Translations under genes and position numbers: made by a program
Notes under the pieces: generated by a model
Told to the model about the DNA's origin: nothing
The model's input: the letters and a program-made list of their open reading frames with translations, nothing else
The model's database searches: none
IMG/VR virus record: IMGVR_UViG_3300031749_000010
Coordinates: 1 to 42,334 of that record
DNA from: a virus
Direction: 5' to 3' (one strand)
DNA length: 42,334 nucleotides
Part shown: piece after piece, positions 17,701-25,011 of the stretch
Numbering within the stretch: the first letter of the stretch is position 1
Layout of the letters: the number at the start of each line of letters is the position of its first letter

Positions 17701-20700
17701 CCGGCTTGCCCTCCTCAATCTCGCTTTTCAGCAGGTTATAAACGTCTTCAAAAGTCTGGGCCCGCTCGATCTGGTCCGGCCGGTGTGGCGCGGCGGTTTG
17801 GTCCGGCATGGCCTTGCGTCCCTCAATAATGAGGAGCCGGATGGGGAAACTCGTTCCCATTCGCCGGTAAACGGTCCCGTCTATATTGATGTGATGAGTG
17901 ACGTTGTAGTGGCTATAAAGATAATTGAAAAAGGTGCGGTCCGTGCCGCTTAACTCATTGGTCGGTTTGCCCAGGTTGGTTTCGAAGCTGTGGCCCCCGA
18001 TAATGATGGCCGCCCGGCCGGTGTCGTCCATGGCCTGGAGGGCGTTCAGGGCAATGAGGTGTTCCAGCTTGCTAATCTTATAACCGTCAAAGTCGGTCTT
18101 CTTGTCCAGGGTGCCGAAGGGCGGATTCATCAGCACCACGTCGAAGCTCTTGGGATTGACGCCGGGTTTGCCAACCTGGCCGATGGCGTTTTCAGTCGTG
18201 GTGTTAAAACCTTGGTGCTTCAGATGCTCGGCGCGTAGGGGGTCTAATTCGTTTGCCAGAGTAATTTGCGGATTGGCCTCGATGAGGAGCATCCCATTGC
18301 CCGCCGTGGGTTCGTAAACATAATCCTCTTTGGTCAATCTGACGGCCCGGCTCATGAGGTAAGCCAGGGGCACCGGAGTTGAATAGGCTTGGTTCCTGAT
18401 GGTTTCTGAGGTCCGGGAGGTCAGGGCTGGCTGCTTCTCATAAAGATTATTTAAGACCTCGAAGGTGTCATGGGGTGACATTCCGAGGTCCTGGCCCGCT
18501 GCTGCCATCTCCCGGGCCTCCATGACCAGTGCCAGTTCAAAGGCTTCCTCGATGCGCTTGCGATAAGACGGCAACTCATCCTGGGACAGGCTATAGGCTT
18601 TTTTGGCATAATCCACCACCTGTTGGGCGCCGATAGGCAGGCGGCGAACGCGGATTTGTCTTCTGATTAACTTCTGGAATTCCTTGGCGAGGTTGATGGT
18701 AGTAAATTCATGTCTTGGCCGTTGCTCAACTTCGTTCTCTTTATCTTCCAGGATTTGTTCAATTCTCTCCTGTAATGGATCAGCTTGCATTTTAAGCAGC
18801 AAACCTTCACGCCGGGCCCGGTCGATAAGCTCCATAACCTCGCCCCGGGTGATTCTGCCCCTGATAATGTCATCGGCGACTTGCGCCGCATCAGCGTCTA
18901 AAATGCTTCGGGCCGTGGCCTTGTTGCTGGCGTCTTCAATAAACCGCCTTCTGATTTCGGTAAGGTCTGGCGGCGGCGGAGGAGGCGGAGGCGGGGGCGG
19001 CGGGGCGGCTTTTTTCTCGGCCAAGGCCTGTTTTACCGCCGCCACGTCGATGCCGGGGTAAGCCATGCCCATGAGCACGGCTACAGGAGCGCCCTGCCGA
19101 TATAACACTGCCGGCTTTCCCAGATCATCAGCCATCCGTATTTCGTCAAACTTCACCAAGTGGTGAAGTAGGTCCAGGCGATCTTTGTCAAAAACCACAT
19201 ACCGACTGGCGTCATCAGTGCTCACCAGGACCTTGGCGTCTTCACCCTCGTCCCATTGCCCAACGATATTTATCTCATAAATTGCTTCAGCTACCGCATT
19301 ATTCCATAATTCATCTATCTGTTCTTTGGTAACTCTCTTAATAGGATTTTGTTTTTCCAGCCCAACCCGCCGAACTAATCCGGGAGACGCTACGATGGCG
19401 CTGGCCGGGATGAGCATACGACCGTCGGTGTAATATTCTGGGGCTGCGGAAGCGTTATTGCCCCAGGCTCGCCGTTTGGCGGTGCTGTATTGGTGAGGCT
19501 CAATTTTCTCGATGATTTCCTGGGTGAATTCATGGTCGATATATTCACTCGGCTGGGCTTCCGCGGTTCCCTCCTTCAAAGCTTTTATGATGTCATTCGT
19601 GTGGCGCAAAACCTCGGCGGTATTGAGCCCTGCCCTGATTAGGGCTTGTTTCAAGTCATTCGCCAACTTGACGCCGGCATCTTCATTCTTCAGCCAGTCT
19701 CCAGCCTTGCTGATGATGTCCGCCAACTCCGCGGCCAACTCCGGGTTCACAACGTCGATGTCATAGCCGGTGTCTTTAAAGGCTGTGGTGATGGCTTCCC
19801 GGATTTTTTTAATATCGGGAACCGTTCCTTTATCCGTTTCTGGAACCGTTCCTTTATCCGTTTCTGGAACCGTTCCTTGGGATTCCATCGGCTCTGGGAA
19901 CTTTCCTGCCTCCTTGGCTATTTCCCAGCGGCGCACCCCCTGGACCAGACCCATGTTGCCAGCTATCAGATCGTGCAACTCCCTGGCCGCTCCGGGGTCA
20001 CCGGTCTCCTCCACCTCCTGCATGAGGTTGTAAAGCCGTTCGGCAATGGGTCTCAGGCCGCTCCGGTCCTCTGGGGGCACCGTAAACATGTCCCGCAGGG
20101 TCTCCCGGTTGGCGGCCAAGAGATTGGAAAGCTCCTGAGTATCCCGGGGGTCGCCATACTGATCGACCCTTCTGGCCAGCACTTTGACTTTCTCCAGGAG
20201 ATCAGCCTGAGCCATGGCGGCGGGCCGGGCCGGCACCGGCTCTTTGCCAATCTCAGAGGCCACCGTAGTTTCATCCCCCGTGGTCGCCATGGGTTCCGGA
20301 CGGGGGCCTCCAAATTCCGGGGGCAATACCTGCTTGACGATGGGCCTGCCGGTAGGACCAACTACCTCTGGTGGAGATGGAGGCGGCGTAGCGAGGTCGA
20401 TAGGCTTGCCCTGGGCGTCCAGGATCGGTCCGGCGCTGGGCGGTTTGGCGCTGGCAGGTCCGCCCCAGGGCCCTAATATGGTGGAGGCACCCGGACCGCC
20501 CATGCCCGGGGTTCGGAACTCGGCTGGCAATGCCGCCTCTATTCCTTGGCGTTGCACCGTGTCCACCAGCCATTTCTCCTCAGCGGTGCGCTGGTGGGGG
20601 GGTTTGGACAGGGCTTCTTCATAATCTGCCAAAACATTCCATCTGGCCGCAACATATTCCGGGGTGCGCGCTATCTCGCCGCCAGGGCCATAAAGAGTTG

Positions 20701-22111
20701 GAGACCCGGGAGGGCCGGGCTCCAGCGGCCCGCTTCTTTGCTCCGGCTGGACCACTCCGGTATAGTCGAAACCAGGCAGAATTTCCTGTTTGCCTGTTTG
20801 GGGCCTGACCTGCTCTTCCGGCGCCAGGATAGGCTGCGCCAAGCCCGCCTGGATAGTGGGGCCGGTGCGGTAAATAGGGAACCCCATGGGAGATGGCGGC
20901 GGCGTTTCCGGGGCGGGAACCGCGGTGGCCTCGGCCCGTTCCTGTTTGTAGCCTTCAAGGATATCCTTGACCCTTCCCCGTATATTCGGGATGGACTCCC
21001 TGGCATGTTCGCCGGCGCCGGCCAGTCCTCCTACCGCGGCGCCGACCAAAATGCTTTCCACCACGCCCTCCAGCAAGTCCTGCCGAGGTTCATAGCCATA
21101 CTTTTTGAAAGCATTCTCTATGATCTGTTGAGCGCCTTCCGTGGTTCCCTCCGTGGCGATGCTGTCCAGGACTTTGCGGACTAAGGTCCAGCCATGCTTG
21201 CCCCGGAAAATATGCTCAAAAGACGCAGCCTCAAAAGCGCCGGCAACCACCCCGGTCCCCAATTCCGTCCAGACCCGTTGCCCCCAACTGATCTGCTTTC
21301 CGGGATTTTCTTTCTCCCATTGCCGAAGTTCTTCTTCCGCCCCGGCCGCCTCCATTGCCATGCCGGTGCCATAACCGGTGATCTTGGTCATTAGGTTTAT
21401 CTTGGAGGCGATCTTGGCCGCAGCGGCGGGGGTGGCGGCTGTGGCCAAGGCCTTTTCCAGTCCCAGGGCCTTCCGGGCCAGAGCCGCGGCCCCTCCCCCG
21501 TAAACAAAATATTCAGCTATGCTCCAAAGACCGGGAGGAAGTTGCGCAGCCCAGAAATTCGGATTGGCAATGGTCTCTTTAATCTGTTCGCTGACCGGTT
21601 TTTCCCCTCCCGTAAGGTCAATGGTCGACTCCGCCTTTTTGGAGGGCGCTATTTCCGGTGTCCGTTGCAGCGCCTCGATGTTCTCAATAAGTGGCGTAAC
21701 GGCTTGCTTGACCGTTTCGCTGCCCAACAAATCCGCACCAATAATCTTGGCGATTTGATAGGGCAGCTTCCGGAAGGACAAGGCCCCATACGCAATCCCT
21801 CCCAAAGTTTCTTCGGGCAGGGATTTCTCCTCCAAGCGTTCTTGAGGGATGGCCCCGGCGTATTCTTTGCCGTAGACCTCTGGAAGGGCGGCGGCCTTGA
21901 ACGCCTCCCATGTTCCTTTTTCGCTCGGCGTTTTGTCCTGAGCCGTCAGCCTGTCGTAGAGAGATTGTTGTTCAGGACTCAGCGTAGCCTTCTCAAGGCT
22001 GGGGCGGGTTTCCCCCCAAAGGCTCTCCTCCGGCTTTTGCCAACCGAGGGGAGTTTGCCCAAGGATGCTTTTTAGGGATTGGTCTTTGTCGTCATTTTCA
22101 AGAATAGCCAT
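8726..22111 (-). CDS. giant polyvalent protein (methylase, SF2 helicase, RadC/JAB, zincin), 4,461 residues
   Basis: A single unbroken 13.4-kb frame. Domains in order are as follows. The N-terminal region has helical and small-residue-rich stretches (1-380), then Pro/Gly-rich linkers (about 385-640) and a 12-proline run near 1036-1048. An N6-adenine methylase follows, with motif X near 1240 (QAYSTP), motif I EPTAGNG at 1267 and NPPF at 1329. A Strawberry-notch-type SF2 helicase has HQTGLGKG with Lys1749, DESH at 1875-1878 and GRIHRTGQ at 2272-2279. A RadC/JAB domain has His3058, His3060, Ser3068 and Asp3071. An HExxH zincin is at 3670-3674. The C-terminal helical region near 3960-4170 resembles polyvalent-protein domain LPD38. 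P1 DarB combines a methylase and helicase and is packaged to block restriction. A similar ejected role is inferred. The start is ATG 22111, with GAGG five bases upstream; the GTG at 22117 overlaps the Shine-Dalgarno. Confidence 0.85.
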   Translation of the reverse strand: MAILENDDKDQSLKSILGQTPLGWQKPEESLWGETRPSLEKATLSPEQQSLYDRLTAQDKTPSEKGTWEAFKAAALPEVYGKEYAGAIPQERLEEKSLPEETLGGIAYGALSFRKLPYQIAKIIGADLLGSETVKQAVTPLIENIEALQRTPEIAPSKKAESTIDLTGGEKPVSEQIKETIANPNFWAAQLPPGLWSIAEYFVYGGGAAALARKALGLEKALATAATPAAAAKIASKINLMTKITGYGTGMAMEAAGAEEELRQWEKENPGKQISWGQRVWTELGTGVVAGAFEAASFEHIFRGKHGWTLVRKVLDSIATEGTTEGAQQIIENAFKKYGYEPRQDLLEGVVESILVGAAVGGLAGAGEHARESIPNIRGRVKDILEGYKQERAEATAVPAPETPPPSPMGFPIYRTGPTIQAGLAQPILAPEEQVRPQTGKQEILPGFDYTGVVQPEQRSGPLEPGPPGSPTLYGPGGEIARTPEYVAARWNVLADYEEALSKPPHQRTAEEKWLVDTVQRQGIEAALPAEFRTPGMGGPGASTILGPWGGPASAKPPSAGPILDAQGKPIDLATPPPSPPEVVGPTGRPIVKQVLPPEFGGPRPEPMATTGDETTVASEIGKEPVPARPAAMAQADLLEKVKVLARRVDQYGDPRDTQELSNLLAANRETLRDMFTVPPEDRSGLRPIAERLYNLMQEVEETGDPGAARELHDLIAGNMGLVQGVRRWEIAKEAGKFPEPMESQGTVPETDKGTVPETDKGTVPDIKKIREAITTAFKDTGYDIDVVNPELAAELADIISKAGDWLKNEDAGVKLANDLKQALIRAGLNTAEVLRHTNDIIKALKEGTAEAQPSEYIDHEFTQEIIEKIEPHQYSTAKRRAWGNNASAAPEYYTDGRMLIPASAIVASPGLVRRVGLEKQNPIKRVTKEQIDELWNNAVAEAIYEINIVGQWDEGEDAKVLVSTDDASRYVVFDKDRLDLLHHLVKFDEIRMADDLGKPAVLYRQGAPVAVLMGMAYPGIDVAAVKQALAEKKAAPPPPPPPPPPPPDLTEIRRRFIEDASNKATARSILDADAAQVADDIIRGRITRGEVMELIDRARREGLLLKMQADPLQERIEQILEDKENEVEQRPRHEFTTINLAKEFQKLIRRQIRVRRLPIGAQQVVDYAKKAYSLSQDELPSYRKRIEEAFELALVMEAREMAAAGQDLGMSPHDTFEVLNNLYEKQPALTSRTSETIRNQAYSTPVPLAYLMSRAVRLTKEDYVYEPTAGNGMLLIEANPQITLANELDPLRAEHLKHQGFNTTTENAIGQVGKPGVNPKSFDVVLMNPPFGTLDKKTDFDGYKISKLEHLIALNALQAMDDTGRAAIIIGGHSFETNLGKPTNELSGTDRTFFNYLYSHYNVTHHINIDGTVYRRMGTSFPIRLLIIEGRKAMPDQTAAPHRPDQIERAQTFEDVYNLLKSEIEEGKPAAPQEAPPPQQEPPGPPPQQEPKPPESPKPPKGTTSPEGGAPTIIKGQLVDGTVVDIPVPPGVQPPGPGAILQLPNGTTITILEPSAKALIVKEGEASPINWGDLEWQNIKVIETGRWVETADGTVGQITKVRGAHDWARITIETKAGPVTVGVKDVVRNAVEPTKEERPPEKTEPLPPKIEPESGAHQVIYKPVSEGPTLNSMAPKFMAEALHNYITELEAQVGKVDQYVANKLNYASTEELYRAMGAEQAETVALAINAIENGPGGFIMGHQTGLGKGRVVAGMMRYARSQGLTPIFFTAQDKLFSDIYRDIEDITEDKPPAFWGEYKPLVIASNAAGARIYRLDGTVLKELDMPAIQEAMRARRLTKGYNGVLTTYYQIQGNRTAKHDLINALAGNALVILDESHKAAGGGQSGRRGQAPAGSKRRQFITEILHHARGVLYSSATYAKRPDNLPLYFKTDIGTAVDMNQLINVVQSGGVPLQEWIANQLAINGQMSRLELSYAGVSLEPKVDLSTKDFEREQSDKVTLVARKLVRFSKDLQRWIKDVLGPTLVEQGEDVRPGDITNVDYTHFGSLMHNMVSQLLFALRVDNIVKEALSQAQDNKKVVIGCYNTMDAFIDDALNTGLLKEGEPLNLSFSEILKRAVDKSLSYRVTIHSGGTELRRINISMLPENLQQAYYELADLANKTTSELRATPIDVIGQALTKAGLKVGEITGRQWAGDWNTDDLLLRKRSDKERRDKNTPVNRFNNGDLDALIVNSAAAEGLSLHASERFRDQRQRVMILGQLALDISDVIQLLGRIHRTGQIHLPIYKIALSSLPTEVRPLIVLTKKLKSLAANVTAKGETAYTLNNVKDNMNEYGDRVLAEMFAEDPEAMLAITGDAVSEYIDRAYMDADFDGRVQRLLGNFPDDGALVKRVTGYVSIESVENQEKFFQAFDARYNDYVEALKQAGEYNLESEAVDLQADTVGKMTMVQGDPHAASGLLQPTYMETVRAKVQRKPYTAKELQSLIDKTLKGKTAEEFKQDLLTKVEQDFQAWVNGLEETIPDADRRRQIVEIAMRDWEAVKGALAVFLIGGRWDTRMTSGAIWSRVLTNLLYRPGVGNPAKLSNFKLVMAENTAQRQRTGTMRQFMRERIWGKPQEFGPGEHWDASIIFSEEDLKKILDEFAQATNLQTEIHRDEHHEIDSVSVEKPTSDNQKEAYDIMRGRFRELKWIGEDDKTRSGWLRLKKPKEFRLGGYETRFIVTGNLLSNTIRGGQYVYFTRADGRTDFGKLMPLTYNPAQDQNLQYVTMTVDQTADWLRRSQYRHVVNHTHDLGIGVMPGEGDTYRIEVPQARARGGKFYLDQDLLNLVGTFHSTYRRNMAADFPGSRLREVLELLRSKFGVTFSLRRNEYDQFFESQNQGKQSLRVSEKEPLFKTVNIGGVGRRLAPNPKVAEELRKEEEVFAFGSEWQSRAVIREGVKRATEVSKKIEALRTGTVPDRLSAKSYKARVALEYGERKYVNIAGFRLTPGQEAKELAEMMAIFRTPRQENFHAVYTDKDGVILAHTAISSGALHYVAFTGQMVYDIVRRAERLGAAKVHFIHNHPSGNPAMSRQDIAAAQLWKNGIANLPGLGDKMGEFVVIDGTSFSFYDWQAGTAVQAHYNARNMSRFLTRKEKIATSADVAALGPSLKLGSDEIAVAYLNSQNEVNVCEIHHASLLNDAPEKVAAKLKARAKSFDSVRAVIFTPSFVLTSNLTSGNMKLGDWLLDIVTPSGLLASDQAPQVFEKPSSDKADRFPFRLFETQAEFDAATPQEMVDRYRDTYIALPEKKGLVQKLKDGVASLPEVLDDLYAGLVDRWGAWEKLALRTGTKLAEEGLVIPAGENIVNCLSFMRGIEGRVRQGITGDHVYLDPMEFDEKTNQMVFSGEAPDVAGDSLVRRLEPLKEIAQQRGAPLAEVNSDLFHVLMPAQRDLELAGEYGNRLPGEIKGVHPEDSQAVITALKAKYGEDGFAKLDEIAASVREWADTMILQPLLRVGMLSPELYEDIKARNQFYIPFKRLLEGLDDYIAANAGGAGVKGKVIQRIKGSEKLVLDPLEMLIEMAYKANFAYARNRVFRGLYVLAKYADMAEIKEIPAKFIPVPVTLKQEIDSVLRPQLERLAKALGFEIKTLHSLGKNKLGYFQGWIKQQIVNGQEVDDGGEIVTRFATTEKVLSHELGHALDQRYKLQNLLINQGSPEMKRELRRIADQRCGPGTPVSYRRYVRKREEQVAEFVNRFITDRDVSRRTAPQTTAKFEEFLRSKPELQPLLEFAPTARPALRDFYTKLWVRSPFPPEPGTLPYYRDGVLRWLKVPPDIYNAAVNMMPSEVGVLMKIAKFPADLLRTGAVLNPEFVSRNPVRDIIQAWLFSSFGFNPLLWFKDAFQLLSKDPGAMELRRQWEAGGGPLATLAQSFTDPEKITAEQIADPSKFRYFPHPLQALRHVAAFLENMTRFSIYKQARQKGLTHAEAIHEARRTTLDFSRVGGNPAVRYLGMLIPFFNASIQGVDKLVTELKGPNRKKVWFRLSLLATASILLYLLASRDKRYKELEPWERNYFWHIPLGPDQPILRIPKPFEAGIMFGSVPVAMLDWALGRSEGKGVKQALEAAWQAAMPEIVPTLARPIVEFQANYDFFRGRAIEDEAMKRLPVQLRAKPWTTEAAKAWGKHFGEATGISPVMMEHFIRSLGGGLGANYLLPGVDVILRKTGVLKDMPQPAQDAIEQVWGVRAFFSKPPTGYRARSVADFFEKYQDVVQAEAAWKMLLKTGNQEEANKQLRSHPEIMFARVARKAISQMGDLRGQRDTIYNDAKLTPEQKREKLDKIDAQLLAIAQKTNMFIDPEVAAKVGLPSKVPAGRQKKDMDQYSAILLNPAAGAFKKLEMQWPALAQMEENKRRNRFVQAIRTEKGLVQEEMERKAQAKKIQALRSKTIWDRPTKEENERAREAYGTFIKIPTPWKTGFRLKREEAGS
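19818..19877 (-). repeat. 24-bp tandem repeat inside the polyvalent gene (2.5 copies)
   Basis: Two perfect 24-base copies (19818-19841 and 19842-19865) and half of a third (to 19877) lie head to tail. On the minus strand they encode repeats of the eight-residue unit GTVPETDK in a linker before the methylase domain. Because the unit is a multiple of three, copy-number change would lengthen or shorten the linker without breaking the frame. Confidence 0.85.
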
Positions 22112-22118
22112 GATCACC

Positions 22119-23933
22119 TCATCCCTTTCCTGCTACTGCCACTTCGTCAAGCCGGGAAGGACGAACCTCATAGGGGTTCAGTAGCATTCGATTCCTTAGC
22201 TCCGACATATTGAATGGCGGTGCCGCCGTTGGCGTCATTCCCCCTGGTATTGAAGGGGGAGTGCCAGGGGCAGGGTTGGGCGGCCCCTGGTCCATCGGGA
22301 CAGAAACTTTAGGCTCTTCACGTATGGCAGGGATACTGGAAGGTGCGGCCGGGACAGCCGGGGCGGATGTGCGGCCCTCGGCCTCTTCTATCCACTTGCT
22401 GGCCTGCTGCCAGCTTTCCGGGGTGCCGAATATTTTTGTTCCCAAGGCACGTAGACCGGTCGTGATGCCGGTTTCCCGCGTATACTGCGCTTCCGGCGCC
22501 GTCAGCCGGCCGGGCACATTTTGCCAGGCGCGGACGACGCTTTCCCGGAGGCTGCTTTCCGGTGTCCCCGGCGCTGGCCCTTGGGCGGGACTCGGTGATG
22601 CCCCCGGTGGAGGGCTGGAAAGCAGGCTCTTGCCATATTCCGCCAGACCGCTGGTATAAGCCTGAAAAGCCGCTTTGGCCTTGGCGCCTTCATCTGGACT
22701 CAAGGCAAAGGCAACCTGCTGTCCTGTTGCCAGATTCTTCTTGTTCAGGGCATCCAGGACCATATAGGCCTTGGCTTCCGGCGAGGGGTCATTGGGTCCG
22801 CCCCGGAAGGTCAGGCCAGCTTGGGCTACCATCTCTGGTTTCAGCAAATCAGCCATGGAAACAGTCTGCACCTGATGAATGGGGATATCTTGTTTGACAA
22901 TTCCTTCCCCCATGCCGGTATAGGTCCGGTAAAAGTATCTGCCATCGGGGCCCTGGAACATTCCCGGCAATCCTCCCGGAACCGGAGTAGCCCCTTGGTC
23001 CTTGCCCGAGAGAATTTCTCCCGGGACCTGTTGTCCATAGATAAACTGTCCAAAGCCTTTCTTCTCCGGGATCAACCCTGCTTCCGTCGGGGTCAACCTG
23101 ACTACGTTTACAGTCCCATTAGGCGTTTTCTCATATCTACCCCAGAAGTTTCGGCCATCGGCGTCCTTCATCTCCCGATAACCTTGCACAAACATGTGGA
23201 CCGGAGAGGTATCGACGGTGCCGCCTACCGGGATTTCCCGCAACTTTTGGTAGCTTTCCGTGTTTAGCAGTTGATTGCCCTCAACAATCGTCCGCAGATC
23301 ACCCTTGGCTAATGACATGCGCTCCTGGTCGGTAAGGGGCCGGCCGAGTTGCTGTCGCATCGCGGCGGCTACCTTCTCGACCGTATTGGGCCATTCAGTC
23401 TGCATCTTGGCCACCGCCAGATCACGGGCCACGGAGTTTGCCGCCCTTTGCGGGTCTATCAGGGATTCGGCGTAATATTTTTGGGTGATGGGCGGCAGCG
23501 GCGCCCCTTCATCCAAGCTGGCCGCATGACGCACAAGGTTTTCGAATGTCTTCCGGTTTTGTTCTTTGACTTGTTGCTGGGCCTGGAACTGGTAAGGCAG
23601 ATTCTTGGCCGCGATGTCAAGAGCGTCCTTCCTGGCCCCCAATTGGTTTTTATGCAAACCCAGAATGAGTTTCGTGAGATTGTCCCTTTCCTTGTCCAAG
23701 CTGGCGAGGGTGCTGGTATAAGCCTTGACCTTGTCATTATCTGAGGCTTTGCCTGTTGGCCTCCAGCCGGTCCGGAGACTCCACATTCTCCCTATCTGCG
23801 CCTGCTGAATGAGTCTGTTGCGGGCCTCATCTACCTGTCTCAGTCTCTGTATGGCATCTTTCAGTGATAGCCCAACGTCTTCCAGGTCCTCATTATCTCC
23901 CTGATATCCTCTCAGGATTTCTTCATCCGCCAT
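22119..23933 (-). CDS. putative internal virion protein, 604 residues
   Basis: No known domain is recognised. The N-terminal third (about 1-210) is helical and charged, with heptad-like segments (LKDAIQRLRQVDEARNRL, LDKERDNLTKLILGL). The middle is mixed. The C-terminal 200 residues contain long Pro/Ala/Gly-rich linkers (PPPGASPSPAQGPAPG) like those in the neighbouring giant protein. The stop codon (TGA at 22121-22119) lies ten bases before the giant ATG. Its location directly upstream of the giant gene and its linker style suggest that the two products are incorporated together, possibly as ejection proteins. This is positional inference only. Confidence 0.6.
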   Translation of the reverse strand: MADEEILRGYQGDNEDLEDVGLSLKDAIQRLRQVDEARNRLIQQAQIGRMWSLRTGWRPTGKASDNDKVKAYTSTLASLDKERDNLTKLILGLHKNQLGARKDALDIAAKNLPYQFQAQQQVKEQNRKTFENLVRHAASLDEGAPLPPITQKYYAESLIDPQRAANSVARDLAVAKMQTEWPNTVEKVAAAMRQQLGRPLTDQERMSLAKGDLRTIVEGNQLLNTESYQKLREIPVGGTVDTSPVHMFVQGYREMKDADGRNFWGRYEKTPNGTVNVVRLTPTEAGLIPEKKGFGQFIYGQQVPGEILSGKDQGATPVPGGLPGMFQGPDGRYFYRTYTGMGEGIVKQDIPIHQVQTVSMADLLKPEMVAQAGLTFRGGPNDPSPEAKAYMVLDALNKKNLATGQQVAFALSPDEGAKAKAAFQAYTSGLAEYGKSLLSSPPPGASPSPAQGPAPGTPESSLRESVVRAWQNVPGRLTAPEAQYTRETGITTGLRALGTKIFGTPESWQQASKWIEEAEGRTSAPAVPAAPSSIPAIREEPKVSVPMDQGPPNPAPGTPPSIPGGMTPTAAPPFNMSELRNRMLLNPYEVRPSRLDEVAVAGKG

Positions 23934-23944
23934 GGCATCCCCCC

Positions 23945-25009
23945 CTATTCAAGCCCGACCCCGTAGAAGGTGACCGGGACAATGGCCCAATCTTCAGCAT
24001 TGAATTTTTCCGTATCCTCGTCGTCAAACCGTTGCGTAGGCCGGCTGGCCGTTATGTCCTTGAGCACCACCACCCGGTCGTTGCGCTTGTAAGTCGCAAA
24101 ATCTGAGGATTTGGCGCGGATCTCCTGCCCCCGCCATTTAATTACATACTCATCGTGGTCCTCGCCCTGGATGACTTCTTTGACAATCCCGGAGGTATAA
24201 TAAAGCGTGTCCATCCAGTTGCCGCTAAAGAGGTAAGGACTTGATTCCTGCTCCCCCCAGGGCAGGTTCGGGAAGAGGCGCACTGCCAGGCCCACGAATT
24301 CTCCGGGAAAAGGATAGAGGTCTTCCTCTTTCAGATTTACCCTCAACCACCAGAGGTTATCGGTCTGTTCCCCAGCCGCAACTGGCGGCGCCATGGCCTT
24401 GACGCCCTTTTCCACCAGCCAGATGTGATTGAAGAGGACGTATTCTCTCTTTTGTCCCTTGAAAAATTTTTCAGGCACTGGCGGAGCCGGACCCTTGCCG
24501 GGCTTGACAGGAAGGTCCTTCGGCTCTGTGCCTGCCTCAGTTATTGCCACAAGCATTTCCACCGCACCAAAGGGGATTCCAGACAGGAAATCAATCCACC
24601 CCACCACCATATCGGCTTCCTTTTTATCAAGCACACCTTCCGGGGTGCGCCAGCCCTGCTGGAAGGCCCGCATCTCATACTTGGCCTGGTAAATGATATC
24701 GGTGCGCCAGCGCTGCGCCGGCCAGACCATCAACTTCTCAAACATATGATCCAGGCTGTCCCTCGCCGTGTCCATGACGTTCTTGATCTTCTTATCCCTG
24801 ACGGCATACCAGGTAGGGGCCGGGTAGGGCAAAAAAATGCCCATGTGCGCATAGAGATTGACCGCCTCATGGGATAGCCTGGTCTTGGTTTCTTCTATGT
24901 GCTCCAAATGATTTTCGTATTGATCTTCCTCAAAAAATTCTTCTTCCGCCTCCCCCTCGAAGCGTCCACCACTCAGGTCATCATCAAAATCATCGAACAG
25001 GTCCACCAT
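23945..25009 (-). CDS. hypothetical virion protein with acidic N-terminus
   Basis: This 354-residue protein starts with a very acidic 32-residue stretch (FDDFDDDLSGG, EAEEEFFEEDQ) and continues as an aromatic-rich, probably globular protein (WYAVRDKK, WPAQRWRTD, NHIWLVEKG, LWWLRVNLKEEDLYPF). A Pro/Lys linker (PVKPGKGPAPPVP) divides two halves near residue 180. The C-terminal end contains a small beta-rich segment (YVIKWRGQEIRAKSSDFATY) that recalls SH3/Tudor-like barrels. The gene follows the preceding coiled-coil gene by two bases and has little Shine-Dalgarno of its own, implying coupling. The role is unknown; it lies in the putative internal-protein block. Confidence 0.55.
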   Translation of the reverse strand: MVDLFDDFDDDLSGGRFEGEAEEEFFEEDQYENHLEHIEETKTRLSHEAVNLYAHMGIFLPYPAPTWYAVRDKKIKNVMDTARDSLDHMFEKLMVWPAQRWRTDIIYQAKYEMRAFQQGWRTPEGVLDKKEADMVVGWIDFLSGIPFGAVEMLVAITEAGTEPKDLPVKPGKGPAPPVPEKFFKGQKREYVLFNHIWLVEKGVKAMAPPVAAGEQTDNLWWLRVNLKEEDLYPFPGEFVGLAVRLFPNLPWGEQESSPYLFSGNWMDTLYYTSGIVKEVIQGEDHDEYVIKWRGQEIRAKSSDFATYKRNDRVVVLKDITASRPTQRFDDEDTEKFNAEDWAIVPVTFYGVGLE

Positions 25010-25011
25010 AA

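Noticed and set aside
18973-19008. GC-rich low-complexity tract as a regulatory element or CRISPR-like repeat
   Set aside because: It is simply 12 consecutive proline codons within the giant gene, without spacers or regular units.
8726-22111. Giant protein as an N4-type virion RNA polymerase
   Set aside because: Its size and late position recall the N4 enzyme, but I see no T7-like RNA polymerase motifs, while methylase and SF2 helicase motifs are clear.
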